Shown here piece by piece: positions 51,440 through 60,618 of a stretch of 64,000 bases of DNA. This DNA is from Leucobacter sp. OLIS6. Lineage in GTDB: Bacteria > Actinomycetota > Actinomycetes > Actinomycetales > Microbacteriaceae. The notes under the pieces are model-generated. The model was not told the DNA's origin. It saw nothing but the letters and a program-made list of their open reading frames with translations, and ran no database searches. Position numbers and translations under genes: made by a program. The stretch lies in NCBI RefSeq assembly GCF_002752355.1, contig NZ_MRAV01000011.1, positions 310,001 to 374,000 on the forward strand, read 5' to 3'. The number at the start of each line of letters is the position of its first letter. Position 1 is the first letter of the stretch.

Positions 51440-53506
51440 ATGAGCGAGTCGGGAACGGCTGAGCGCGACGCGGTCGTGTTCGGGCCCGATCCTGCCCGAT
51501 CCGCGTTCGCCGAGGACCCGGTCGATCCCGATATCGATGCCCGCCTGCTCGATGCTGCGGCGCGCGGCGACGCCGACGCGTTCGCCGAGCTCTGGTCGCT
51601 GCACCGCGGCTCGGCCTACGCGGTCGCCCGCTCGGTCGCACCGGGCAACGCGGACGACGTGGTGTCGGAGGCCTATGCGACGATCTGGGCTCAGCTGCAG
51701 CGCGAACCCGCCCCGATGAAGGCGTTCCGCGCCCATCTGCTCGAGACCGTGCGCGAGATCTCCGCGCGGTGGTTCCGTGCCGGCCGACGAGTCGTCCCGG
51801 TGCCCGACGTCGAGGAGGCCCCGGATCCGAGCGTCGGAGACGCGATGGAGTCGGTCGAAGAGCGCGCCATGATCCTCAGTGCCTTCGCCGCGCTGCCGGA
51901 CCGCTGGCAGCAGGTGCTGCAGTGGCGTTCCGTCGAGCGGTTGCCCCGAGCGGAGACCGCCCGGCGGCTCGGGATCAGTCCGAACTCCGTCTCGGTGCTC
52001 GGTCGCCGCGCGACCGAGGGGCTCCGAGTCGCCTGGCTCGCGCAGTGGTTGCCGACGCCGCCAGCCGGGATCGAGCACGCGCGGGTGTTCGAGGCGTTGC
52101 CGCGGTACGTCAGGGATTCCCTGCCACGCGAGCGGGCCGCGCTGCTGCGCTCGCACCTGCGCGGCTGCGGCCAGTGCCGATCCGCCGAGCAGCAACTGCT
52201 CGAGGCGAATCGCCGTATCGGCGGGGGGATCCTCGGCGTGCTGCTCCTCGGAGGCGCGGGCAGCGCACTGATCGCGGCGCTGCGGGCGGCCGATCCGGTC
52301 GCTCCTGCGGCGTTCGCCGCGACGGGCGGGGCGACCGCCGTACACGGAGCGGCGATGGTTCGTCCGCTCGCCGCGCTGGCGCAGGCCGGCGGACTCCGCG
52401 CAGGTTTCGGCAAGCTCGCGGCCGCCGTCGGCGGCAAGGTCGCGATCGGATCCACCGGACTCGTGCTGGGATCCACGCTCGCCGCCACCGCGATCGCCGG
52501 AACGGTGGTGCTCGCGCACCCCTTCGACCCCCAACTGCCCGCCACCGTCGAAGCGGGCAGCGGCTGGAGCACCGGGCGGCACGCGGCGCCGTCGGACAAC
52601 GGATCGGCGACCGGCGGTGCGGCCCGCTCTCCGGCGAAGCGGAGTTCCGGCACCTCGGGCGCCGCGGCCGGAGTGGAACCGGGAGCGGGTCTCGGGAACG
52701 TCGCCGGACAGCAGGAGGACGGAAGGCCCGCGCAGCTCTCGAACGAGGTCGTCCCGCGGGAGGACTCGCTGCTCCCGGAGGCGCCGCTGAGGCCCGAACC
52801 CGAGCCCGACGGAGGCGACCGGGTCGGGCCTCCGAACCCTGCACCGGTGCCGCGTCCGGACCTTCCCGCGCTGCCGGCCCCGACTGTCCAGAGCTCCGGC
52901 GACGCCGGTGGGACCATCGCGCCGCGCCTCAGCGGTACGGCGGAACCCGGGGCGAGGATCGCCGTCGCCGTCGCGGGCGCGCGGATTCTGCCGCCCGTCG
53001 CCGCGGACGGGAAGTGGGCCGTGGATCTCGCGGAGCTCGAACTGCGGCCGGGTGCGCAGCGAGCCGAGATCACCCAGACCCAGGGCGACAGCGTGTCGCC
53101 CGTCGCCCCCGTCAGGTTCTCGCTCACCGTGCCGAAGGTCGAACTGACCGCCCTTCCGGTGCGCTCCATCGACACGAGCCGCTTCGCCGCCGCCGTCTCG
53201 ATCACCGGCGGCGTGCCCGGTGCCACCGTCTGCGTGAGCACCGGCACTGCCAGATCGCCCAGGATCCAGCTGGACGCGCAGGGCGCGTACGAGCGGGGGC
53301 TGGTGCTGTACCCCTCCGGAACGAAGGCGCTGGTGTTCGCCTACTGCGACGGCGACGGGGCCGATGCGCGGTTCGGCGTGCGGCAGAGCATCGCTATCCC
53401 GACCGCGGCCGACCAGGGCGCTCCGGCGGATTCCGGCGTGACCGCGAGCCCGGCGGACCCGGGCACGCCGCAGACCGCCGAAACCGGGAACGGCTCGGCG
53501 GACTGA
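51440..53506 (+). CDS. ECF sigma factor fused to anti-sigma zinc finger, membrane helices and an extracellular domain
   Basis: A 688-residue one-piece signalling protein. Sigma-2 spans about 34-110 (FAELWSLHRGSAYAVARSVA, DDVVSEAYATIW), and sigma-4 about 140-198 (LSAFAALPDRWQQVLQWRSV, TARRLGISPNSVSVLGRR). An anti-sigma zinc-finger motif His239-x3-Cys243-x2-Cys246 follows (HLRGCGQC). Hydrophobic helices are at about 261-283 and 334-359. A Pro/Gly-rich linker leads to a bacterial Ig-like domain at about 505-570 (LSGTAEPGARIAVAVAG), predicted outside the cell. Usually these parts are separate proteins. Here the sigma domain would be tethered at the membrane and would need proteolysis or conformational release. 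It follows a wall-protein gene, a plausible target. Domain calls are firm; the mechanism is inference. Confidence 0.87.
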   Translation: MSESGTAERDAVVFGPDPARSAFAEDPVDPDIDARLLDAAARGDADAFAELWSLHRGSAYAVARSVAPGNADDVVSEAYATIWAQLQREPAPMKAFRAHLLETVREISARWFRAGRRVVPVPDVEEAPDPSVGDAMESVEERAMILSAFAALPDRWQQVLQWRSVERLPRAETARRLGISPNSVSVLGRRATEGLRVAWLAQWLPTPPAGIEHARVFEALPRYVRDSLPRERAALLRSHLRGCGQCRSAEQQLLEANRRIGGGILGVLLLGGAGSALIAALRAADPVAPAAFAATGGATAVHGAAMVRPLAALAQAGGLRAGFGKLAAAVGGKVAIGSTGLVLGSTLAATAIAGTVVLAHPFDPQLPATVEAGSGWSTGRHAAPSDNGSATGGAARSPAKRSSGTSGAAAGVEPGAGLGNVAGQQEDGRPAQLSNEVVPREDSLLPEAPLRPEPEPDGGDRVGPPNPAPVPRPDLPALPAPTVQSSGDAGGTIAPRLSGTAEPGARIAVAVAGARILPPVAADGKWAVDLAELELRPGAQRAEITQTQGDSVSPVAPVRFSLTVPKVELTALPVRSIDTSRFAAAVSITGGVPGATVCVSTGTARSPRIQLDAQGAYERGLVLYPSGTKALVFAYCDGDGADARFGVRQSIAIPTAADQGAPADSGVTASPADPGTPQTAETGNGSAD

Positions 53507-53522
53507 GCCGGGACGGCCCGGG

Positions 53523-54800
53523 TCAGGCCCGGGTGAAGACCGCGAGCGCCTCGAGGTGGTGCGTGTGCGGGAACAGATCGAACGCGCGCACCGGCCCCAG
53601 CTCGTAACCGAGGCCCAGCAGGGTCGCGGTATCGCGTGCCAGCGCCACCGGGTCGCAGGCCACGTAGACGATGTTCGCGGGCGCGAGCTCGCCGAGCTGC
53701 TGGCTCACCGCTCCGCCTGCGCCCGAGCGCGGGGGATCGAGCACGACGGTCGAGCGACGGAAGCGGTCGCGGACCGCGGCGGGCGCGGCGAGCAGATCGG
53801 CGAGGTATCGATCGACACGGGCCGTCACCGCGAGCGCTCCGACGAGCTCCGAGAGGTTCTCGGCGGCATCGTCGGTCGCGCCGGGATCGGCCTCGACCGT
53901 GGTCACCTTGAGCGCGGGGCCGACGGCCTCGGCCATCGCCGCAGCGAGCAGGCCGGCGCCCCCGAAGAGATCGAGATTCGCCGCGCCCGCATCGACGCGA
54001 CCGGCCTCGTCCAGCGCGATGATCGCGTCGCGCACGGCGGTGAAGAGCACCTCGGGCGCTTCGCGGTGCACCTGCCAGAACCCTCCGGCGCGCACCAGGA
54101 ACTCGCGGTCGCCGACGAGCTCGCGCACGGCGTCGTTCTCGCCAGCGCGGGCCACGTCCTCCTCCGCCGTGATCAGCATGCGGGGATCGTCGGCGCTGGG
54201 AGCGATCAGGTCGATCGACACCAGGTGGTGCATCGGCTCGTCGAGCGGGGCGATCATGTTGACACCCTCGACCGCGAGCGGCAGGGACTCGACGGGCACG
54301 ATGGTCCGGCTGCGCGCCGCGTACGGGCCGACGGCGCCGGTCTCGGGGTCCACGTGCAGGCGCACGCGGCTGCGCCAGCCGAGGCCGTTCGCCTCGTCGT
54401 CGCCGGGCGCCGCCTCGACGGTCACGTCGCGCTCCACGCCCGCGAAGCGCTGCAGGGACTCGGCGAGCACCTGCGCTTTGAGGGCGCGCTGGCGCTCGAG
54501 CGCGATGTGGCCGAACTCGGCACCGCCGGCGCGCTCCTCGGGATCGCGTTCCAGGGCGGCCTCGGGCCAGACGTGGGGGCGCCGGTCGGGCGACGCCTCG
54601 AGCACCTCGAGGGTGACCGCGCGCGCGAACGACTTCTTGCGGGCTTCGGTCACACGCGCGCGCACGCGCTCGCCTGGGATCGCGTCGGCGACGAAGACGA
54701 CGCGGCCGTCATGCCGGGCCACGCTCACCCCGCCGTGCGCGATGTTGGTGATCTCGAGCTCGATCTCGTCGCCGGGCTGCAGGGGTGAGGTATTCGCCAT
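53523..54800 (-). CDS. TrmA/RlmD-family RNA (uracil-5-)-methyltransferase with TRAM domain, Fe-S cysteines absent
   Basis: A 425-residue SAM-dependent RNA methyltransferase. An N-terminal TRAM domain (about 5-60, GDEIELEITNIAHGGVSVAR) precedes the RNA-binding and SAM domains (NLDLFGGAGLLAAAMA, VVLDPPRSGAGG). The single cysteine is the nucleophile Cys382 in YVACDPVALARD, and the general base Glu417 lies in HHLEALAVF. The four cysteines of the E. coli RlmD iron-sulfur cluster are missing; the matching site reads ERAGGAEFGHI. Target is probably a uridine in 23S rRNA or tRNA. GAGAAT lies six bases before the ATG, so leaderless. Confidence 0.9.
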   Translation of the reverse strand: MANTSPLQPGDEIELEITNIAHGGVSVARHDGRVVFVADAIPGERVRARVTEARKKSFARAVTLEVLEASPDRRPHVWPEAALERDPEERAGGAEFGHIALERQRALKAQVLAESLQRFAGVERDVTVEAAPGDDEANGLGWRSRVRLHVDPETGAVGPYAARSRTIVPVESLPLAVEGVNMIAPLDEPMHHLVSIDLIAPSADDPRMLITAEEDVARAGENDAVRELVGDREFLVRAGGFWQVHREAPEVLFTAVRDAIIALDEAGRVDAGAANLDLFGGAGLLAAAMAEAVGPALKVTTVEADPGATDDAAENLSELVGALAVTARVDRYLADLLAAPAAVRDRFRRSTVVLDPPRSGAGGAVSQQLGELAPANIVYVACDPVALARDTATLLGLGYELGPVRAFDLFPHTHHLEALAVFTRA

Positions 54801-54888
54801 GCACCCATTCTCCCATCCCTCCTGCGCCGGTGCGCGCGGATCGACGGCGGGGCTCGCGCCAGCGCCCCGCCGGGGCTACGCTGAGGCC

Positions 54889-55656
54889 ATGAAGCCCAGC
54901 GCCCCGGCCGGTGCGGCCATCGAGATCCGGGGACTCGGCGTGCGTCGCGGACGGCGGGCCGTGATCGAGCACCTCGACCTCCTGGTGCAGGCCGGGCGGG
55001 TGACCGGACTCCTCGGGCCGTCGGGATGCGGCAAGTCCACCCTCATGCGCACGGTCGTCGGCGCGCAGGCCGGGGTCAGCGGCAGCGTGCGAGTGCTGGG
55101 CGAACCCGCCGGCTCCCGCGGGCTGCGCCGCCGGGTCGCATACGCCACGCAAGCGGCGTCGGTCTACGACGACCTCACGGTGCACCAGAACCTCCGCGCC
55201 TTCGCCAGCGCCGTCGGCGCCCCGCGCGACGACCCGGAGCGGGTCGTCGCGCTCGTCGGATTGGAAGCCGAGGCCTCCCGCAGAGTGGACGCGCTCAGCG
55301 GCGGGCAGCGCAATCGGGTCTCGCTGGCGGCCGCCCTGCTCGGTTCCCCGGAGCTGCTCGTCCTCGACGAGCCCACCGTCGGGCTCGACCCCGTGCTGCG
55401 CGCCGAGCTCTGGGAACTGTTCCACCGCCTCGCCGACGGGGGCACGACCCTGCTCGTCAGCAGCCACGTCATGGACGAGGCGCTCCGCTGTGACGACCTC
55501 CTGCTCATGCGCGAGGGCCGGATCCTGACCCACACGACCCCGGGCGCGCTCATGCGGCAGACCGGGACCGGGGACCCGGAATCCGCGTTCCTCGCCGTCA
55601 TCGCGGTCGCCGCGGAGGGCCCGGCCGGGCCCGACGGGGAAGGACGGACGCCGTGA
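54889..55656 (+). CDS. ABC transporter ATP-binding protein (drug/lipid exporter type)
   Basis: A 255-residue ATPase. Walker A is GPSGCGKST, the Q-loop is in YATQAASVYDD, the signature is LSGGQRNR, Walker B is LLVLDEPTVGLDP and the H-loop is VSSHVMDEA. The C-terminal 35 residues are Gly/Pro-rich. The permease gene overlaps its stop by four bases, so the two form a heteromeric exporter of the ABC-2 class. TACGCT lies six bases before ATG 54889 (leaderless). Substrate unknown; it faces away from the RNA methyltransferase gene. Confidence 0.92.
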   Translation: MKPSAPAGAAIEIRGLGVRRGRRAVIEHLDLLVQAGRVTGLLGPSGCGKSTLMRTVVGAQAGVSGSVRVLGEPAGSRGLRRRVAYATQAASVYDDLTVHQNLRAFASAVGAPRDDPERVVALVGLEAEASRRVDALSGGQRNRVSLAAALLGSPELLVLDEPTVGLDPVLRAELWELFHRLADGGTTLLVSSHVMDEALRCDDLLLMREGRILTHTTPGALMRQTGTGDPESAFLAVIAVAAEGPAGPDGEGRTP

Positions 55657-56387
55657 ATCCCGCACGCACCCTCTCGACCGCCGCGCGCGTGCTGCGGCAG
55701 CTCGTGCACGACCCCCGATCGGTCGCACTGGTGCTCATCGCCCCCGCGCTGCTGGTCGGGCTCTTCTCCTGGCTGTTCAGCGATCAGCCCGGCGTCTTCG
55801 ACCGACTCGGCGGACCGATCCTCGCGCTCTTCCCGTTCATCCTCATGTTCCTCATCACCTCCGTCACCACGCTCCGCGAGCGACGATCCGGCACCCTCGA
55901 GCGGCTCATGACGACCCCGCTCGGCAAGGCCGACTTCATCGTCGGCTACGCGCTCGCCTTCGGGCTCGCCGCGACCCTGCAGGCCGTGATCACCGTCGGC
56001 TTCGCCGTGATCGTCTGCGGTCTCAGCACGACCGGTCCCGTCTGGCAGCTGGGTCTCGTCGCCGTGCTCGACGCCCTGCTCGGCACCGCGCTCGGCCTGC
56101 TCGCCAGCGCGTTCGCCCGCACCGAGTTCCAGGCCGTGCAGTTCATGCCCGTGCTCGTGTTCCCGCAGATCCTGCTCGGCGGCCTGTTCATGCCCCGCGA
56201 CCAGATGCCCGACGTGCTCCACGCCATCTCCGACTGGCTCCCGCTCAGCTACGCGATCGACGCGGTCACCGCCGTCACGAAGGGCGACGAGGACTGGACG
56301 CTCTGGGGGCCGCTGATCGTGATCGCCGCGGTTTCAGCGGTCGCCCTCGCGCTCGCCGCCGCGACCCTGCGGAGGCGGACGCCGTAA
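55653..56387 (+). CDS. ABC-2 type permease
   Basis: A 244-residue six-helix permease starting at GTG 55653, which overlaps the ATPase stop (GTGA). Landmarks are ALVLIAPALLVGLFSWLFSD, the cytosolic coupling segment RERRSGTLERLMTTPLGKAD and LPLSYAIDAVTAV near the end, all typical of ABC-2 exporters such as drug or antibiotic efflux permeases. The Maf gene starts ten bases after its stop but has its own leaderless promoter. Confidence 0.9.
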   Translation: MNPARTLSTAARVLRQLVHDPRSVALVLIAPALLVGLFSWLFSDQPGVFDRLGGPILALFPFILMFLITSVTTLRERRSGTLERLMTTPLGKADFIVGYALAFGLAATLQAVITVGFAVIVCGLSTTGPVWQLGLVAVLDALLGTALGLLASAFARTEFQAVQFMPVLVFPQILLGGLFMPRDQMPDVLHAISDWLPLSYAIDAVTAVTKGDEDWTLWGPLIVIAAVSAVALALAAATLRRRTP

Positions 56388-56396
56388 ACTCGCGGC

Positions 56397-57053
56397 ATGC
56401 GCCTGATCCTCGCCTCGACCTCGCCCGCCCGTCTCTCGGTGCTGCGCGCCGCCGGCATCGAGCCGGTCTGCTTCTCGCCCCAGGTCGACGAGGAAGCCGA
56501 GGTCGTCGCGCGCGAGGCGGAGTTGGGGCGGGCCCTCACCGCGCCCGAGCTCGTCGAGTACCTCGGTCGGTTGAAGGCCGAGGACGTGGTGCGCCGGCAC
56601 GCCGCGGAGATCGCGGAGCTCGGCGGCGGACTCGTGCTCGGCGGCGACTCGGCGTTCCTCATCGACGAGCAGATCCTCGGCAAGCCGCACCTACCCGAGG
56701 TGGCGCTCGCACGCGCCAGGCAGCACCGGGGCCGCAGCGGAGTGCTGCACTCGGGGCACTGGCTCGTCGACGTCGCGGCCGACGGATCCCCGCGCGGGGC
56801 GGCGGGCGCCGTCGACACCGCGACGGTGTCGCTGGCCGCCGATGTCACCGACGCGGAGCTCGAGGCCTACGTCGCGACGGGCGAACCGCTGGAACTCGCC
56901 GGCGGATTCGCGATCGACGGCCTCGCCGGCGCGTTCATCGACCGGGTCGAAGGTGCGACCAGCTGCGTCATCGGGCTCTCGCTGCCGGCGTTCCGCCGCC
57001 TCGTTCGCGAGCTCGGGCACGATTACCCGTCGCTCTGGAACCGCGCAGCATAG
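56397..57053 (+). CDS. maf: Maf-family nucleotide pyrophosphatase
   Basis: A 218-residue enzyme hydrolysing non-canonical or pyrimidine nucleoside triphosphates. The N-terminal signature LILASTSPARLSVLRAAGIE, GGDSAFLIDEQILGKP with the catalytic Asp, and GGFAIDGLAGAFIDRVEGAT are present. TAAACT ends six bases before the ATG, so it is probably transcribed from its own leaderless promoter within the end of the permease gene. In many actinobacteria maf sits near acyl-CoA carboxylase genes; here it does not. Confidence 0.9.
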   Translation: MRLILASTSPARLSVLRAAGIEPVCFSPQVDEEAEVVAREAELGRALTAPELVEYLGRLKAEDVVRRHAAEIAELGGGLVLGGDSAFLIDEQILGKPHLPEVALARARQHRGRSGVLHSGHWLVDVAADGSPRGAAGAVDTATVSLAADVTDAELEAYVATGEPLELAGGFAIDGLAGAFIDRVEGATSCVIGLSLPAFRRLVRELGHDYPSLWNRAA

Positions 57054-57106
57054 GATCCTGCGACTCGTTCCTCGCGCGGGATGACCGATGGCTCCTCGTG
57101 CGGGGG

Positions 57107-58831
57107 CTACCGCTCGCGGCGGGCGAGCAGCGCGACCGTGAGCGTCGCGACGGTCATGCCGTCGGTCAGGTCGACGCCAAGGAGCTCCTCGATGAGCGCG
57201 ATCCGCTGGTAGAACACCGAGCGTGAGAGCCGCGCCCGCTGCGCCGCGAGCGAGCGGTTCGCGGGGTGCGCCGTCACGGCGTCGAGCACGCGCACCAGAT
57301 CGCCGTGGTGCTCGCGGTCGTACTCGACGAGGGGCGACAGCACGTCGCTCGCGAACTCCTGCACCTCGGGGGTGCCCGACAGCTCGCGCACGAGGAACGC
57401 GAGCGGTTGGCGCTCGGCCTGCTGCACGCTGACCCGACCAGCGCGGGTGGCCGCGGGCAGAATCCCGACCGCGCGCACCGTCTCGAGCGACGAGATGGCG
57501 CCGCGCAGGCGCCGGGCGGGAACCCCGAGGCCGAGGTGCGCGCGCCAGCCCGCCGGTGTAGCGGCGGGCGCGAGTGCATCGATCTCGCGGGCGAGCCGGG
57601 CGGCCAGGGGCGAGGCGATCCCGCGGTCCCCGGTCGGGGCGACCCGGGCGTCGCCGTCAGGGAAGGACAGGAGGGCGAGGAGCACGGGGCGCTCACCGTT
57701 CGCTCCCCGCACCCCGGCATCGCCCGGCCCGCCGCCGGGCGTGCCGGGACCGAATGTGGACAGTTCGCCGTCGTCGACCGCGATGAGCGCTCGCCCCTCG
57801 GGCGCGATGGCCCGGCGCAGGGCCGATTCCAGCACCGAGCGCTCCTTGGCGGCGGGCCCGCCGAAATCACCGGCGCCGCGGAGCGTGACACCGACGGTCA
57901 CCCGGCCCGCGACGGGCAGCCCGCCGGCCGCGAGCTGCGCCGCGAGCTCGGTCTCGTGCCGGTATCGGCCGCCGAGCAGCGCGCCGACGAGCCGCTTCGA
58001 CGAGAACCGCACCCAGGCGTCGCCGTCGGGATCGGCCAGGCGTCCGAGCGCGAGGGCGAACGCGCCCAGCTCGAGCACTGTGCGCCGGCCGGCGGGGTGC
58101 GGCGCGCCGGGGAGCGCGGTGAGGAACCCCCAGCGGCTGCCCCGGGCCTCGACGGGCACTCGGACCCAGCTCGCCGGCAGCTCGAATCCGCGTCCGTCCG
58201 ATGCGACCCAGGCCGACAGGACCTCCTCGGGCGGGTGCCCCGGACCCGACCACGCGACGACCCGGTGCGCGGAGTCCTCGAGCACGACCGGGGCGCCGAT
58301 GGTCTCGGCGAGCCGCTCGATCACGTAGTCGACGGGGCTGCGGTTGAGTCCGAGCTCCGTGAGCATGTCGTGCACCTGCGCTCGAGCGCGCAGCGCCTCG
58401 TTCTGAGCAGCGAGGATCCGCTGGTGCACGCGCTGGGTGATCTGGACGAAGCGGACCTCGCGACGCAGCACGGCGAGGGGGATCCCGTCGCGCTCGCACG
58501 CGGCGACGAGCGGTGCCGGGGCCTCGGCGAAGTGGACGCCGAGCTCCAGCACGATCGCGGCGACGTCGGCGGCGACGAGCGCCTCGGCGATGCGGGCCAG
58601 GCCGACTTCGTCGCGGGGCCAGCCCGCCCCCGTGGTGAGGACGAGCTCGCCCCCGTCGAGCAGCGAGGCGCCGCCATCGGCGCCGCTGCCGGCGACCACG
58701 TGGGCCCAGCGCACCTCGCGGTCGAGCCCGCCGCGACCGGCGATCAGCTCGAGGCGTCCGTCGGCGAGCTCGGGGAGGGCGAGCACCGAGCGCACGCTCG
58801 GCAGCGGGGGGCGTTCGAGGGGGTCGGCCAT
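57107..58831 (-). CDS. PucR-family transcriptional regulator
   Basis: A 574-residue regulator. The N-terminal PucR ligand domain spans about 15-130 (LPELADGRLELIAGRGGLDR, ELVLTTGAGWPRDEVGLARI). A GGDEF-like degenerate middle follows, and the C-terminal HTH_30 is at about 510-570 (RVLDAVTAHPANRSLAAQRA, VFYQRIALIEELLGVDL). PucR proteins activate purine, amino acid or amine catabolism genes. It is divergent from the class III aminotransferase 255 bases away, its likely target. Confidence 0.88.
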   Translation of the reverse strand: MADPLERPPLPSVRSVLALPELADGRLELIAGRGGLDREVRWAHVVAGSGADGGASLLDGGELVLTTGAGWPRDEVGLARIAEALVAADVAAIVLELGVHFAEAPAPLVAACERDGIPLAVLRREVRFVQITQRVHQRILAAQNEALRARAQVHDMLTELGLNRSPVDYVIERLAETIGAPVVLEDSAHRVVAWSGPGHPPEEVLSAWVASDGRGFELPASWVRVPVEARGSRWGFLTALPGAPHPAGRRTVLELGAFALALGRLADPDGDAWVRFSSKRLVGALLGGRYRHETELAAQLAAGGLPVAGRVTVGVTLRGAGDFGGPAAKERSVLESALRRAIAPEGRALIAVDDGELSTFGPGTPGGGPGDAGVRGANGERPVLLALLSFPDGDARVAPTGDRGIASPLAARLAREIDALAPAATPAGWRAHLGLGVPARRLRGAISSLETVRAVGILPAATRAGRVSVQQAERQPLAFLVRELSGTPEVQEFASDVLSPLVEYDREHHGDLVRVLDAVTAHPANRSLAAQRARLSRSVFYQRIALIEELLGVDLTDGMTVATLTVALLARRER

Positions 58832-59086
58832 GGTGTGCTCCGCTCGCTCCGGGACTCCGCCCTGAACGGGGCGACGCGGCTATCATACAGAGTGTCCGGT
58901 CGGCTTCAGAAGTGCGGTCGCTTTGCGTGATTCCAGCGATGATCCTCGCTGAAATACTGGTGACAGTGCGCCGCGTTCGAGGTCGAACACACTGCCCGAT
59001 GCGGCGCGGATGCGGCGGTCGTGCAGTCGGCACGGCCCGCTGCCCGCAGCGAGACACCACGAAGAAGAGGATCCGGAGCAGAACCC

Positions 59087-60451
59087 ATGAGCGACTTCAT
59101 CGACCAGAACGGCGCCGAGCAGAGCTTCGGCGACTCCGATGCCCAGCGCGAGGTGCGCGCGAACGACCGCCAGTACGTCTTCCACTCCTGGTCGGCGCAG
59201 GGCAAGATCGACCCGATCCCCGTCGCCAAGGGCGAGGGCGTGCGCTTCTGGGACTACGACGGCAAGGAGTACCTCGACTTCTCCTCGCAGCTCGTCAACC
59301 TGAACCTCGGGCACCAGCACCCGGGGCTCGTGAAGGCGATCCAGGAGCAGGCCGGTCGCCTGGCGACGATCCAGCCCGCGATGGCGAACGACGTGCGCGG
59401 CGAGCTCGCGAAGCGCATCGTCGAGCGCAGCTTCGACGGCGCCCGCTCGGTGTTCTTCACCAACGGCGGCGCCGAGGCCAACGAGTACGCGGTGCGCATG
59501 GCCCGTCAGCACACCGGCCGCCAGAAGGTGCTCGCCCGGTTCCGCTCGTACCACGGTTCCACCGCGACGGCGATCACGCTGACCGGCGAATCGCGCCGCT
59601 GGGCGAACGGCACCCCCGACGCCGGCGTCGTGCACTTCTTCGGCCCGTACCAGTACCGTTCCGAGTTCTACGCTGAGACGCCGGAACAGGAGGCGGAGCG
59701 GGCGCTCACCCACCTGGAGCACACGATCCAGCTCGAGGGCCCGGCGACGATCGCGGCGATCATCCTCGAGACGGTCACCGGCACCAACGGCATCTTCGTC
59801 CCGCCGCCCGGCTACCTCGCGGGCGTGCGTGCGCTCTGCGACAAGTACGGCATCGTCCTGATCTGCGACGAGGTCATGGCGGGCTTCGGGCGCACGGGCG
59901 AGTGGTTCGCCTACCAGGCGTTCGACGTGAAGCCCGATCTCGTGAGCTTCGCGAAGGGCGTCAACTCGGGCTACGTGCCGCTCGGCGGCGTCGTGATCTC
60001 CGAGGAGATCCACAACAGCTTCGTCGAGAAGCCGTTCCCCGGCGGCCTCACCTACAGCGGTCACCCCCTGGGTTGCGCCGCGGGCGTCGCCACCTTCGAC
60101 ATCTTCGAGGAGGAGGGGATCATCGAGCGGGTGCGCGACCTGGGCGCTCGGGTGGTCGAGCCTCGCTTGCGTGAGCTCGCCGAGAAGCACCCGTCGATCG
60201 GCGAGGTGCGCGGTACCGGACTGTTCTGGGCGCTCGAGCTCGTCACCGACCGCGGCACGCGTGCTCCGCTCGAGGGCGACGGCTACAACGCGGTCATCGC
60301 GGCCTGCAAGAACGCGGGTCTGTGGCCGTTCGCTGCGGGCAACCGCCTGCAGATCGCACCGCCGCTCGTCATCAGCGAGGAGGACCTGGTGCGCGGTCTC
60401 GACATCATCGATGCGGCGCTCGACGTCGCCGACGGGTACGTCGCAGCCTGA
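59087..60451 (+). CDS. Class III PLP-dependent aminotransferase
   Basis: A 454-residue fold-type I aminotransferase (omega-amino acid:pyruvate or GABA-type group). ATG 59087 follows GGAG by eight bases. Landmarks are FSSQLVNLNLGHQHPGLVKA, TNGGAEANEYAVRMARQHTG for PLP phosphate binding, the Asp in LICDEVMAGFGRTGEW and Lys290 in SFAKGVNSGYVPLGG, which forms the Schiff base. The exact amine donor is uncertain (GABA, beta-alanine, taurine or polyamine-derived). The divergent PucR regulator and the nearby agmatine deiminase make an amine catabolic role plausible. Confidence 0.92.
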   Translation: MSDFIDQNGAEQSFGDSDAQREVRANDRQYVFHSWSAQGKIDPIPVAKGEGVRFWDYDGKEYLDFSSQLVNLNLGHQHPGLVKAIQEQAGRLATIQPAMANDVRGELAKRIVERSFDGARSVFFTNGGAEANEYAVRMARQHTGRQKVLARFRSYHGSTATAITLTGESRRWANGTPDAGVVHFFGPYQYRSEFYAETPEQEAERALTHLEHTIQLEGPATIAAIILETVTGTNGIFVPPPGYLAGVRALCDKYGIVLICDEVMAGFGRTGEWFAYQAFDVKPDLVSFAKGVNSGYVPLGGVVISEEIHNSFVEKPFPGGLTYSGHPLGCAAGVATFDIFEEEGIIERVRDLGARVVEPRLRELAEKHPSIGEVRGTGLFWALELVTDRGTRAPLEGDGYNAVIAACKNAGLWPFAAGNRLQIAPPLVISEEDLVRGLDIIDAALDVADGYVAA

Positions 60452-60470
60452 TCCGAGCGAGTGCTCGTGC

Positions 60471-60504
60471 GACGGGCCCCGGAGCTTCGGCTCCGGGGCC
60501 CGTC
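60471..60504 (+). terminator. 14-bp hairpin terminator after the aminotransferase
   Basis: GACGGGCCCCGGAG (60471-60484) pairs exactly with CTCCGGGGCCCGTC (60491-60504) around CTTCGG. Confidence 0.85.
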
Positions 60505-60618
60505 GTCGTCCGCGTGCGGTCGGTGAATTCTCAGATCCGACTCTCGACTCGGGCGCGACCTGGGGTCAGACTGATGCCAGGCCCGTTGGGGGCCGGCGTC
60601 CCGAAAGGATCAATGTAG

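Noticed and set aside
57266-58930. 554-codon plus-strand frame opposite PucR
   Set aside because: Shadow of PucR, which has its ligand domain and HTH intact.
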